From Fontisubflavum oceani (GTDB taxonomy: Bacteria > Pseudomonadota > Alphaproteobacteria > Rhodobacterales > Rhodobacteraceae): a DNA stretch of 64,000 bases. Below, one piece after another: positions 8,501-17,664 of the stretch. The DNA lies in NCBI RefSeq assembly GCF_030407165.1, contig NZ_CP129111.1, positions 496,001 through 560,000 of the forward strand. Direction: 5' to 3'. Positions within the stretch are counted from its first letter, which is position 1; each line of letters starts with the position of its first letter. Made by a program: the position numbers and the translations under genes. The notes below the pieces were generated by a model. It saw only the letters and a program-made list of their open reading frames with translations, had not been told where the DNA came from and ran no database searches.

Positions 8501-8545
8501 CTTTGGGGCCAAACACCGGCAAAGATCGGTTGGCCCAAAGGGAGG
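8501..8545 (+). promoter_or_regulatory. Inverted repeat abutting the AraC ribosome-binding site
   Basis: CTTTGGGGCCAA (8501-8512) and TTGGCCCAAAG (8530-8540) form an 11-bp imperfect inverted repeat with one bulged G. The downstream arm touches the GGAGG ribosome-binding site (8541-8545) of the AraC-family gene. It could be an autoregulatory operator or an mRNA stem affecting translation. Confidence 0.4.
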
Positions 8546-8551
8546 ACCCCG

Positions 8552-9490
8552 ATGCTCCGGGAGACACCATTCGATCAATGGTATGAAGATTTGCACGCGA
8601 TTTGCGGCGCCTATGACGGTGTCCCGCAACGCGGACAACGGGCCGTCAAAGGCCAGATCGGGGTACATGGATTCGACCACCTGGATGTGGCCGATGTCTG
8701 GGGTAATGTCGCCAAGATTGAGCGGGATCGTGCGGGCATTCGGCGTGACGAGAACGAATATATCTTCTTTGTGATCGAGATGACCGGCACGCTGGCCGTC
8801 GATCACAATGAGAGCCAATCGCGCCTGACGCCTGGCGATTGCCTGCTGCTGGACAGCACCAAAGAGGGCGTCTTGCACATGGCCGAAGACAGCAGCCGCT
8901 TGATGTCCGTCCACTTGCCGCGCCAAAGCTTTCTGAGCGAGCGCCGCCCGGGTGTGCGGATCGGAGAACGGCTGGACGCGGGCAATCCGGTCAACGCGAT
9001 GCTGACCAAACATTTCTTCCGCTTCTTTAATGAAAACGGCGCGGGCGACCGGCAGGGCAACGCCACACTGCTCTTCGATATGATCCACTTGGCCTTCTCG
9101 CGCCCCGAAGACGGGCTGGCGGGGATCGAGCTGAGCAATGCCGCCGATCGCTATGAACTGGCGCTGGATTTGATCGACACCCATCTGACCGCCGATTACC
9201 TCTCCCTACCTTGGCTCGCGGCGCAACTTGGTCAGTCCGAGCGTCAAATCCAGCGTCTGTTCCAGGCCCAAGGCACCAGTTTTATCGATCTGGTCCGATC
9301 CAAGCGTTATCGCTTTGTCACCGAGCATCTGAACCATTTGCCCCATGTGCATGGCCGGATCTCCGACATCGCCTATCGCGCCGGGTTTCAGGACCTGTCG
9401 AATTTCAACCGTGGCTTTCGCGCCCGCTTTGGCATGAGCCCGCGCGACTACCACCGCCGCCGCCATGAGGCGCCGCCGCATATGGCGTAA
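8552..9490 (+). CDS. AraC-family transcriptional activator (FeaR-like)
   Basis: A 312-aa regulator with an N-terminal cupin-type AraC_binding_2 domain (about 30-190, DENEYIFFVIEMTG and LTPGDCLLLD) and a C-terminal double HTH (about 205-305: LPWLAAQLGQSERQIQRLFQ and ISDIAYRAGFQDLSNFNRGF). This arrangement is shared with FeaR and other activators of alcohol, amine or aromatic catabolism. It precedes the acyl-CoA synthetase and PQQ alcohol dehydrogenase genes on the same strand, so it is inferred to induce them. A strong GGAGG lies 6 bases before ATG 8552. Confidence 0.88.
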   Translation: MLRETPFDQWYEDLHAICGAYDGVPQRGQRAVKGQIGVHGFDHLDVADVWGNVAKIERDRAGIRRDENEYIFFVIEMTGTLAVDHNESQSRLTPGDCLLLDSTKEGVLHMAEDSSRLMSVHLPRQSFLSERRPGVRIGERLDAGNPVNAMLTKHFFRFFNENGAGDRQGNATLLFDMIHLAFSRPEDGLAGIELSNAADRYELALDLIDTHLTADYLSLPWLAAQLGQSERQIQRLFQAQGTSFIDLVRSKRYRFVTEHLNHLPHVHGRISDIAYRAGFQDLSNFNRGFRARFGMSPRDYHRRRHEAPPHMA

Positions 9491-9588
9491 AATGCCGAGA
9501 CTCCGGATTTTCCGCGCGGCACGATAGGTGCCCAAGCGGAGGTCTGTCTCGCACATGCTCGCGATCACCAGACCTAAGGGAGGACAGA

Positions 9589-11325
9589 ATGACAGAAGGC
9601 ATCGCGCCTGCTGAAAAGGCGGCTTTGGGCATCACGCCCCAGGGGGTCGCTCATGTGGCCGGGCCCACGGACGAACCGTTGATCGAGTTGACCATCCCGG
9701 CGCTTCTGGCCGACGCCGTGGCGCGCTTTAGCACGCAAGAGGCGGTCGTGTTCCGCGCCCAGGGCATCCGCTGGACCTGGGCGGAGTTCGCGGCCCGGGT
9801 CGACGCGCTGGCTGGCGGGCTGATGCGGTTGGGCCTGGCGAAAGGCGACCGTTGCGGTGTCTGGGCCCCCAACCGCTATGAATGGTTATTGGCGCAATTC
9901 GCGACCGCCCGGATCGGGGTGATCTTGGTGAATATCAACCCGGCCTATCGCCTGCACGAACTGGAATTCGCGCTGGCGAAAACCGGCTGCGCTGCGCTGA
10001 TCCTGCCTGAGCGGTTTAAGTCGTCGGAATACCTCGCCATGCTGCGCGTCGTCGCGCCAGAGCTGAACGAAGACGCACCCGGTGACCTACACTCCGCCAG
10101 CTTGCCCGACCTCCGGCACGTGATTGTCATGGGCGACGCGCTGCATCCGGGATGCTTCAGCTTTCCTGAGATCGAAGCGAAAGGCGCAGACGTCCCCACG
10201 GCCGATCTCGACGCTATCACGGCGACGCTCGACCGCCATGACCCGGTGAATGTTCAGTTCACCTCTGGCACGACCGGCATGCCGAAAGGCGCGACGCTGA
10301 CACATCGCAACATCGTCAACAACGCCCATTTCGTAACCGCCGCAATGAAGTTCTCAGAGGTGGACCGGCTCTGTATTCCGGTCCCGTTCTACCACTGTTT
10401 CGGCATGGTGATGGGCACGCTTGGCTGTGTCACCAAAGGCGCGGCCATGATCGTCCCCGGCGAGGGGTTCGACCCGATCAACACCCTCGAAACCGTCGCG
10501 GAAGAGCGCTGCACCGCACTTTATGCCGTGCCGACGATGTTTGTGGGGATGTTAGAACATGACCGCTTTGGGGAGTTCGACCTCTCTAGCCTGCGCACCG
10601 GTATCATGGCCGGTGCGCCCTGCCCCATCGAGGTGATGAAACAGGTCCAACGCGACATGCATATGTCTGAGGTCACCATCGCTTATGGTATGACCGAGAC
10701 CTCGCCCGTCTCCTTCCAATCCGACACCGACACACCGCTCGACAAACGGGTCGGCTCAGTCGGGCGAATTCAGCCACATCTGGAGGTGAAGATCGCGCGT
10801 GAAGATGGCTCCATCGCCGATGTGGCGGAGCAAGGCGAGTTGATGACCCGCGGCTATTCCGTGATGCAGGGCTATTGGGATGAGCCGAAACGCACAGCCG
10901 AGGCCATTGATGCCGAAGGCTGGATGCATACTGGCGATCTCGCCACAATTGACGCCGAGGGGTACTGCAACATCACTGGACGGGTGAAAGACATGATCGT
11001 GCGCGGCGGTGAGAACGTCTATCCGCGCGAGATTGAGGAATTCCTCTATACCCATCCCGATGTCAGCCAAGTTCAGGTTTTTGGCGTTCCCGACCACAAA
11101 TACGGCGAGATCGTCGCCGCCTGGATCGTGCCTAAACCCGGTGCCACACCGACCGAAGACGCCATCCGACAGTTTTGCCGCGATCAGATCGCGCATTTCA
11201 AAGTGCCCGCCCTGGTGCGTTTCAAATCCGAACTGCCGATGACCGTGACCGGCAAACCGCAGAAATTCGTCATGCGAGACGCCATGGTCGAGGAACTGGG
11301 CATCGACATCGAAAAGACCGCGTGA
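9589..11325 (+). CDS. AMP-forming acyl-CoA synthetase
   Basis: The 578-aa protein belongs to the ANL adenylating superfamily: phosphate-binding loop TSGTTGMPKG (about 224-233), AYGMTETSPV, and the A8 hinge GRVKDMIVRGGENVYPREIE followed by a C-terminal catalytic lysine region (MTVTGKPQKF). It converts a fatty or short branched carboxylate, ATP and CoA to acyl-CoA, AMP and PPi. Paired with the alcohol dehydrogenase downstream, it would activate the acid made from the alcohol via an aldehyde. The mRNA leader gacctaagggaggac recurs before the dehydrogenase gene. Confidence 0.9.
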   Translation: MTEGIAPAEKAALGITPQGVAHVAGPTDEPLIELTIPALLADAVARFSTQEAVVFRAQGIRWTWAEFAARVDALAGGLMRLGLAKGDRCGVWAPNRYEWLLAQFATARIGVILVNINPAYRLHELEFALAKTGCAALILPERFKSSEYLAMLRVVAPELNEDAPGDLHSASLPDLRHVIVMGDALHPGCFSFPEIEAKGADVPTADLDAITATLDRHDPVNVQFTSGTTGMPKGATLTHRNIVNNAHFVTAAMKFSEVDRLCIPVPFYHCFGMVMGTLGCVTKGAAMIVPGEGFDPINTLETVAEERCTALYAVPTMFVGMLEHDRFGEFDLSSLRTGIMAGAPCPIEVMKQVQRDMHMSEVTIAYGMTETSPVSFQSDTDTPLDKRVGSVGRIQPHLEVKIAREDGSIADVAEQGELMTRGYSVMQGYWDEPKRTAEAIDAEGWMHTGDLATIDAEGYCNITGRVKDMIVRGGENVYPREIEEFLYTHPDVSQVQVFGVPDHKYGEIVAAWIVPKPGATPTEDAIRQFCRDQIAHFKVPALVRFKSELPMTVTGKPQKFVMRDAMVEELGIDIEKTA

Positions 11326-11390
11326 AGCGGCGACACAAACGAAGGGACTGACGGCACAGAAGATCAAGAAGGACCTAAGGGAGGACCAAG

Positions 11391-13481
11391 ATGAGACATC
11401 TGTTAGGGGCGGCTTGCGCTGCCTTGGTGGCGGGTGCTGTCCAGGCACAGACCATCACCCAAGACGAGATCCGCGCGGCAGTCGGCGCAATTGATACAGA
11501 CGCGATCATTGCTAATGACGCCCATGACCGGAACTGGCTGAATTACGGGCTGAACTACGCCGAAACCCGCTATTCGCAACTCGACGCGATCACGACCGAT
11601 AACGTTGGTGAACTCGGCCTGGAATGGTCCTACAACCTCAACTCCGACCGGGGTGTGCAATCGACACCCATCGTCGTGGATGGTGTCATGTATGTCACCG
11701 CGTCCTGGTCCATCGTCCACGCGCTCGACGCGGTGACTGGCGAGCAGCTCTGGGTCTATGACCCCGAAGTGCCCGGCGATTTCGGCGAACGCGGCTGCTG
11801 CGATGTCGTGAACCGCGGCGTCGCGGTTTATGATGGCATGGTTTTTGTCGGCGCCTTTGACGGTTATCTGCACGCGATTGATGCTGCGACCGGCGAGCGG
11901 GTCTGGGTCACCGACACAATCGAAAACCGCGAAATGTCCTACACGATCACCGGTGCGCCCCGGGTGATCAACGGCAATGTCCTGATCGGCAATGGTGGGG
12001 CGGAGTTTGGCGTGCGCGGCTATATCTCGGCCTTCGATGCGGCGACCGGCGAGATGAGTTGGCGCTGGTACGTCGTCCCTGGCGACCCCGCCCTTCCTTA
12101 CGAAAACGCTGCGATGGAGATGGCCGCGGAGACCTGGGACCCCTCCGCCGAGTATTGGCTTGCGGGCGGCGGCGGCACGATCTGGGACGCGATGGCCTAT
12201 GACCCGGATCTAAACTTGCTCTATGTCGGCACCGGCAATGGCAGCCCCTGGAACCAGCATCTGCGCAGCCCCGCAGGCGGCGACAACCTGTTCCTGGCCT
12301 CCATCGTCGCGCTGAACCCCGATACCGGCGACTATGTCTGGCACTATCAAAACACGCCGGGCGACACGTGGGATTACACCTCGACGCAGCATATCATCTT
12401 GGCCGATCTGGAGATCGACGGCGAGATGCGGCAAATCCTCATGCAAGCGCCGAAGAATGGGTTCTTCTATGTGATCGACCGAACAAACGGAGAGTTCATC
12501 TCCGCCGAGCCGTTTGTGGAAACCACCTGGGCCACCGCCTATGACGAGAACGGCCGCCCGATCGAGAACCCGGCCGCACGGTCGCGCGACGAACCGTTCG
12601 AGACCGTCCCGTCAGCCTACGGCGCCCATAACTGGCACCCGATGAGCTACAATCCCGATACCGGGCTGGTCTACATCCCGGCCCAAGGTGTGCCGCTGGT
12701 GCAATCGACCGACCCGAATTGGGCGCTCAACAGCCATCAACCGATGTCCACCATGTCGGGTGTCGGCTGGAACCTCGGCTATCTCTTCAATGTCGTGGCG
12801 CCGGAGGCGACCCCGTTCGGCCATCTCCTGGCCTGGGATCCGGTTGCACAACGCGAGGTCTGGCGCGCGGAATATGTCAGCCCCTGGAATGGCGGCACGC
12901 TGACCACGGCAGGCAATCTGGTCTTCCAAGGCACCGCCGATGGCCGCTTCATCGCCTATAACGCCACAACCGGCGAGGCGCTTTGGCAAGTGCCCGTCAC
13001 CTCCGGCGTGGTTGCGGCCCCCAACACCTGGGAACATGACGGGCAGCAATATGTCACCATCGCCGTTGGTTGGGGTGGGGTCTATGGCTTGATGCAGCGT
13101 GCCACAGATCGGGTCGGCGCGGGGCGTGTCTTCACCTTCCGGGTTGGGGCCGATCAACCGATGCCCGAGGCGGAACTGTCCTCCCGGCTCGAATTGGTCT
13201 CTGGCGTACCGTATGATCCGGAGCATGTTGGAGAAGGGTTGGCGATCTATGTCTCCAATTGCCTATTCTGCCACGGCGTGCCCGGCGTCAACAATGGCGG
13301 CGCAATTCCCAATCTGGGCTATTCCACGCCGGATGTGCTGATGAATGCTAATGCCTGGATTTTGGATGGGATCGGCGTGGACAACGGCATGCCGAGCTTC
13401 GCGGAGCGTCTGAGCGAGGAGGATGTCACCCGCCTGGTCGCCTTTATCCAAGGCACGGCGGACGCGGTCCGCCCGCAGTAA
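11391..13481 (+). CDS. PQQ-dependent quinohaemoprotein alcohol dehydrogenase (type II, periplasmic)
   Basis: The 696-aa protein begins with a signal peptide (about 1-20, ending AVQAQ) and an eight-blade propeller with tryptophan docking motifs. Adjacent cysteines Cys136-Cys137 (GCCDVVNRG) are the vicinal disulfide that contacts PQQ. A C-terminal cytochrome c domain has CLFCH (Cys624, Cys627, His628) and Met667 (NGMPSF) as probable axial ligand. It oxidises primary alcohols in the periplasm and passes electrons via haem c to the respiratory chain. Upstream acyl-CoA synthetase and AraC genes suggest an inducible alcohol-to-acyl-CoA route; no aldehyde dehydrogenase is adjacent. Calcium versus lanthanide use was not determined. 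Confidence 0.93.
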   Translation: MRHLLGAACAALVAGAVQAQTITQDEIRAAVGAIDTDAIIANDAHDRNWLNYGLNYAETRYSQLDAITTDNVGELGLEWSYNLNSDRGVQSTPIVVDGVMYVTASWSIVHALDAVTGEQLWVYDPEVPGDFGERGCCDVVNRGVAVYDGMVFVGAFDGYLHAIDAATGERVWVTDTIENREMSYTITGAPRVINGNVLIGNGGAEFGVRGYISAFDAATGEMSWRWYVVPGDPALPYENAAMEMAAETWDPSAEYWLAGGGGTIWDAMAYDPDLNLLYVGTGNGSPWNQHLRSPAGGDNLFLASIVALNPDTGDYVWHYQNTPGDTWDYTSTQHIILADLEIDGEMRQILMQAPKNGFFYVIDRTNGEFISAEPFVETTWATAYDENGRPIENPAARSRDEPFETVPSAYGAHNWHPMSYNPDTGLVYIPAQGVPLVQSTDPNWALNSHQPMSTMSGVGWNLGYLFNVVAPEATPFGHLLAWDPVAQREVWRAEYVSPWNGGTLTTAGNLVFQGTADGRFIAYNATTGEALWQVPVTSGVVAAPNTWEHDGQQYVTIAVGWGGVYGLMQRATDRVGAGRVFTFRVGADQPMPEAELSSRLELVSGVPYDPEHVGEGLAIYVSNCLFCHGVPGVNNGGAIPNLGYSTPDVLMNANAWILDGIGVDNGMPSFAERLSEEDVTRLVAFIQGTADAVRPQ

Positions 13482-13591
13482 GCTGCAATAGGCCCCTCCC
13501 AGCAAACGCAGGTGGGGCCGCACCAAGGCACCGAAACCTGACGGCGAGCCGACCAAACATATCTGCATTCACGGGTTAGTCTCGACGTCCA

Positions 13592-13609
13592 CGTGGCCCA
13601 AAGGCCACG
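13592..13609. terminator. Hairpin between convergent genes, probable terminator
   Basis: CGTGGCC (13592-13598) and GGCCACG (13603-13609) form a perfect 7-bp stem with a CAAA loop, in the 179-base gap between the alcohol dehydrogenase and the convergent glpK. There is no T-run on either side, so it may act as a weak or factor-assisted terminator. Confidence 0.45.
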
Positions 13610-13660
13610 CCCGCAGCGGCGACGGCTCCCGAAATGGGGCTTGAGTTGATGCGGCCCGCT

Positions 13661-15148
13661 CTACCGGCTCAAGGTCCGCGCCACCGCGTCTTTCCATCCG
13701 GCATAACGCGCCTCTCGCATCTCCGTCGACATCGCCGGTTCAAACTGACGATCCAGCGCCCAGGTTGCCGCGAACCCGTCTTGATCGGGATAAATCCCGG
13801 CCCGCATTCCCGCGACCCAAGCCGCGCCCAACGCGGTCGTCTCCAGCACTTTCGGTCGGTCCACCGGCGCGCCCAAAATATCGGCCAGAAACTGCATCGT
13901 CCAATCCGACGCGCTCATCCCGCCATCAACGCGCAGCACATTCTCGCCGCCCGCGCCCTGCCAATCGGCGCGCATCGCCTCCCATAGGTCCCGCGTCTGA
14001 AACCCGACACTCTCCAGGGCCGCGCGGGCAAACTCCGCCGGGCCGGACCCACGCGTCAGGCCGTAAATCGCCCCCCGGCATTCCGGGTCCCAATAGGGCG
14101 CGCCCAGCCCCACAAAAGCGGGCACAAGATACAGTTCCTGCTCCGCATCGGCGGCTTCCGCCAAGCCCTGGCTCTCCGAAGCGTCGCGGATGATCTTCAG
14201 CCCATCGCGCAGCCATTGCACCACAGCCCCAGCAATGAAGATCGAGCCTTCCAACGCATAAGTCGGCTTGCCATCAAACTGATAGGCGATCGTCCCCAGC
14301 ATCCGGTTCTGGCTTTCCACCAACGTCTCACCCGTATTGAGAAGCGCGAAACACCCGGTTCCATAGGTGGATTTCAACATCCCCGGCTGGAAGCAAGCCT
14401 GCCCCAATGTGGCGGCCTGTTGATCTCCCGCCACGCCCAAAATCGGCAGCGGCTTTCCAAAGAGATCGGCCCGCGTCATCCCAAATTCGGCGCCGCAATC
14501 TTTCACCTCTGGCAACATCGACATCGGGATGCGCAAAAGTTCGCAAATCTCCGCATCCCATGCACCCTCGCGAATATTATATAAGAGTGTCCGCGCCGCA
14601 TTGGTTGCGTCGGTGACATGGGCAGCACCACCGGTCAGCTTCCAAATCAGGAAACTGTCCACCGTCCCAAAGGCCAGTTTTCCATCCTCTGCCTTCTCCC
14701 GGACACCATCGACGTTCTCCAAGAGCCAGGCAAGTTTGGTGCCCGAAAAATAGGGGTCCAGCAGCAACCCGGTCTTATGCTGCACCATCGCCTCATGCCC
14801 CTCGGCCTTCAGCCGCGCGCACATCTCAGAGGTCCGTCGATCCTGCCAAACAATCGCGTTGTGAACCGGCTGCCCGGTCTCGCGGTCCCAAACCACCACG
14901 GTTTCGCGCTGATTTGTGATGCCAATCGCGGCGATATCCTCGGGTCCAAGCCCCGCGCGCTCAATCGCTTCGCGACAGGTCCCTGCCGTCGTCACCCAAA
15001 TGTCTGCCGGATCATGTTCGACCCAACCCGAGGCGGGGAAGTGCTGCGTGAACTCCTCCTGGGCGCTGGCGATCGGCTGCAAAGTCGCGTCGAAAATGAT
15101 CGCCCGGCTGGATGTCGTCCCCTGATCAATAGCCAGAATATGGGTCAT
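13661..15148 (-). CDS. glpK: Glycerol kinase
   Basis: The 495-aa FGGY kinase opens with ILAIDQGTTSSRAIIFD (ATP-binding) and has the family segments GWVEHDPADIW, NQRETVVVWDRETGQP, IVWQDRRT, and GGMSASDWTMQFLADIL, at the normal length of about 500 aa. It phosphorylates glycerol to glycerol 3-phosphate in the cytoplasm. A strong AAGGGAGG precedes ATG 15148. It lies 52 bases downstream of glpD on the same strand and is probably co-transcribed with it under GlpR. Confidence 0.96.
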   Translation of the reverse strand: MTHILAIDQGTTSSRAIIFDATLQPIASAQEEFTQHFPASGWVEHDPADIWVTTAGTCREAIERAGLGPEDIAAIGITNQRETVVVWDRETGQPVHNAIVWQDRRTSEMCARLKAEGHEAMVQHKTGLLLDPYFSGTKLAWLLENVDGVREKAEDGKLAFGTVDSFLIWKLTGGAAHVTDATNAARTLLYNIREGAWDAEICELLRIPMSMLPEVKDCGAEFGMTRADLFGKPLPILGVAGDQQAATLGQACFQPGMLKSTYGTGCFALLNTGETLVESQNRMLGTIAYQFDGKPTYALEGSIFIAGAVVQWLRDGLKIIRDASESQGLAEAADAEQELYLVPAFVGLGAPYWDPECRGAIYGLTRGSGPAEFARAALESVGFQTRDLWEAMRADWQGAGGENVLRVDGGMSASDWTMQFLADILGAPVDRPKVLETTALGAAWVAGMRAGIYPDQDGFAATWALDRQFEPAMSTEMREARYAGWKDAVARTLSR

Positions 15149-15200
15149 TGCGCCCTCCCTTATCTTTCATGATCGTATCTCGGCAGCCTGTCCCCGCAAG

Positions 15201-16747
15201 TCATTCTGCGGCCATGAAGGCCTCCAGCGCCGCGATCTCTTCGGCGCCCATTCTGAGGCCCAGTTTCGACCGGCGCCAGATCACATCCGCCGCCTCGACC
15301 GCATATTCCCGGGTCATCAACCAGCGCACTTCCGCTTCGCTCAAATCGGCACCAAACATCTGCCCCAGATCCTCGATCTTGGTGGCATCCCCCAGCATCT
15401 CCGCCGCTTCGGTCCCGTAGGCCCGCGCCAGGCGGCGCGCCCATTGCGGCGTCAGAAACGCAAATTGGGTCCGCAAATCTTCTACAAGATTGTCAAGCCC
15501 ATCAACCGGGAAATCCCCGCCGGGCAGGGCCACCCCCGCCGTCCAGTTCCCTGTCGCTTTCGGGAAATGCGGCGCCAGTTTCGCCAAAGCCGCCTCGGCC
15601 AATTTCCGATAGGTCGTGATCTTGCCGCCAAACACGTTCAGCATCGGTGCACCCGCGTCATCCAGCGAGAGCACATAATCCCGCGTTGCCGCCGTGGCCG
15701 ATTTCGCCCCATCGTCATAAAGCGGGCGCACGCCGGAATAGGTCCAAACCACATCCTCGACCCGCACCGGTTGCCGGAAATACTCCGACGCGAACCGGCA
15801 GAGATAGGCTGTTTCTTCCGGCGTGCAGACCGGCGCGGTCGGGTCGCCATCATGCTCCGCATCCGTGGTCCCGATCAGCGTGAAATCCGTCTCATACGGG
15901 ATCGCGAAAATGATCCGCCCATCGGTTCCTTGAAACAAATAGCATTTGTCGTGATCGAAAAGCCGCCGGGTCACGATATGACTGCCCCGGACAAGCCGCA
16001 CCCCTTCGGAGCTGTTCACCCGCGCCACATTCTGCACGATATCGGCTACCCAGGGCCCGCCGGCATTCACCAAACCGCGGGCCGTGATCATCTCGGTCTC
16101 GCCGCCGCGCTTGACGGTCACCTGCCAGAGGCCGTCCACCCGCTCGGCGCTTACCACTTCGGTGCGTGTCATGATCCGTGCGCCGCGCGCTTCGGCATCG
16201 CGGGCGTTCAAAACAACAAGGCGCGCGTCTTCGACCCAACAATCGGAATACTCGAAGGCCTTGTGGAATCGGTCCTGCAGCGGCGCACCTTCCGGGCTGC
16301 CGACCAAGTCCAACGTGCTGGTCCCAGGCAAGATCTTCCGCCCCCCAGATGGTCATAGAGGAACAGCCCCATCCGGATCAGCCAATCCGGTCGCCGCCCT
16401 TTCATCCAGGGCATCGTGATCGACAAAAGCCGCGATGTCGGCGTGTCATTGTCAAACCGCATGTCTTTTGAGAGCGGCAACACAAAGCGCATCGGCCAAG
16501 AGATATGCGGCATCGCGCGGAGCAGGGTTTCCCGCTCGATCAACGCTTTGCGCACCAACCCAACTTCGAAATACTCCAGATAGCGCAACCCACCGTGAAA
16601 CAGCTTGGTAGAGGCGCTGGAGGTTGCGCCCGCCAAATCAAACTTCTCGGCCAAGCAAACGCTCAAGCCGCGGCCCGCCGCATCCCGCGCAATGCCGCAG
16701 CCGTTGATGCCGCCGCCGATGATGAACAGGTCATAAGGCTGGGTCAC
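15201..16747 (-). CDS. glpD: Aerobic glycerol-3-phosphate dehydrogenase, with one single-base deletion
   Basis: This FAD enzyme oxidises glycerol 3-phosphate to dihydroxyacetone phosphate at the inner membrane. The N-terminal part (DLFIIGGGINGCGIARDAAG, KLFHGGLRYLE) and the remainder (VNAGGPWVADI, YETDFTLIGTTDAEH, VWTYSGVRPL) are in different frames; the frame is restored by adding one G to the run of six at 16341-16346. The corrected length is about 515 aa, as expected. The start is GTG 16747, 7 bases after AGGAG on the - strand; the frame is open upstream but without a site. The defect is most likely an assembly error. It is transcribed with glpK and divergent from glpR. Confidence 0.92.
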
Positions 16748-16810
16748 GACTCGCTCCTGTCTGAGATCATCTCGTGATCTCATCCGATATTCGCTTTGTC
16801 AATTTTCATG

Positions 16811-16843
16811 TTCGTTTTTATTCGCTATACGGAGAAAAACGAA
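16811..16843. promoter_or_regulatory. Probable GlpR operator between glpD and glpR
   Basis: TTCGTTTTT (16811-16819) and AAAAACGAA (16835-16843) form a perfect 9-bp inverted repeat with a 15-base spacer in the divergent glpD/glpR region; additional TTCG half-sites lie at 16790 and 16821. DeoR-family GlpR proteins bind TTCG-containing repeats, so this is a reasonable operator controlling both directions. Confidence 0.55.
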
Positions 16844-16852
16844 AGTTCACGC

Positions 16853-17614
16853 ATGCCGCTCAGCCCCCGCCAAGCCGACATTCTCTCTCTCGCCCGCGCG
16901 CAGGGGCGCGTGATGGTTGACGGCCTTGCCGACGATTTCGCGGTGACGGTGCAAACGATCCGTCGCGATCTGACCGAGATGTGTGAGGCTGGTGTGCTTG
17001 ACCGGATCCATGGCGGCGCGGTCCTGCCCTCGGGCGTGACCAATATCGGCTATGAGGATCGCCGTCGCCTGAATGCCGAGGCCAAGGAGGCGATTGGTCA
17101 AGCCGCCGCAGCGCTCGTCCCGAATGGCGCTTCGCTTTTCCTCAATATCGGCACCACCACTGAGGCGGTCGCCCGCGCCTTGCGCGACCATGCGAACCTC
17201 ATGATTGTCACCAACAATATGAATGTGGCGCAAATCCTTGCTCCGAACCCGACCGCTGAAGTCATCCTAACCGGCGGCACGCTCCGGCGTTCCGATGGCG
17301 GCTTGGTCGGCGATCTGGCGGTGCAGACCATCCGGCAGTTCAAAGTCGACTTGGCGGTCGTCGGAGGCTCAGCCCTCGATGCCTCAGGCGATTTGCTCGA
17401 TTTCGATCTGTCGGAAGTTCGTGTCGCGCGCGCGATCCTTGATCAGGCCCGCAGCGCGATGCTGGTGGCCGATCACGGCAAACTCGCCCGAAAAGCCCCG
17501 GTGCGCATCGCCTCGCTCACCGAGTTGGACCATTGGGTGACAGATACGCCACCGCCTGAGGCTCTCACCCAACTCTGTCACGACGCGGCGACGAAAATCA
17601 CGCTCGCGACGTGA
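16853..17614 (+). CDS. glpR: DeoR-family repressor of glycerol metabolism
   Basis: The 253-aa protein has the DeoR N-terminal winged helix (about 1-57: RQADILSLARAQGRVMVDGL, then VTVQTIRRDLTEM and DRIHGGA) and a C-terminal sugar-phosphate sensor (NIGTTTEAVARAL, LTGGTLRRSDGGLVG, DLAVVGGSALD). Divergent placement next to glpDK identifies it as GlpR, which releases DNA on binding glycerol 3-phosphate. ATG 16853 was chosen from conservation of MPLSPRQ; ATG 16808 is upstream in frame but would start inside the probable operator. Confidence 0.9.
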   Translation: MPLSPRQADILSLARAQGRVMVDGLADDFAVTVQTIRRDLTEMCEAGVLDRIHGGAVLPSGVTNIGYEDRRRLNAEAKEAIGQAAAALVPNGASLFLNIGTTTEAVARALRDHANLMIVTNNMNVAQILAPNPTAEVILTGGTLRRSDGGLVGDLAVQTIRQFKVDLAVVGGSALDASGDLLDFDLSEVRVARAILDQARSAMLVADHGKLARKAPVRIASLTELDHWVTDTPPPEALTQLCHDAATKITLAT

Positions 17615-17619
17615 AGAGC

Positions 17620-17637
17620 CGAAAAACGCACGTTTCG
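17620..17637. terminator. Hairpin between convergent glpR and esterase genes
   Basis: AAACG and CGTTT pair over a CA loop (17624-17635), extended imperfectly by flanking CG pairs, in the 50-base gap between two convergent genes. The A/T-rich arms act as T-tracts for both directions. The core AAACGCACGTTT recurs in the hairpin at 22483-22504. Confidence 0.55.
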
Positions 17638-17664
17638 CGCCCGGACTCCCAAGAATTCCGAAGA

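Larger units (their letters stand above)
8073..8551. other. Intergenic region without a supported gene
   Basis: No open frame here has a convincing start, codon pattern or recognisable family. The stretch holds three adjoining palindromes (8237-8282) and an imperfect inverted repeat just before the AraC start (8501-8540). It may include decayed coding sequence; a short coherent-looking frame on the - strand around 8230-8351 ends in a stop and was not assignable. Confidence 0.5.

Noticed and set aside
8121..8774. A 217-codon + strand frame running into the AraC gene
   Set aside because: It overlaps the well-supported AraC gene in another frame and shows no protein-like pattern over most of its length.
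16341..16346. G/C runs as phase-variation switches at the frameshift sites
   Set aside because: The runs are only 2-6 bases long and lie in housekeeping genes; phase-variable tracts are usually longer and in surface or restriction genes. Sequencing error explains the pattern better.
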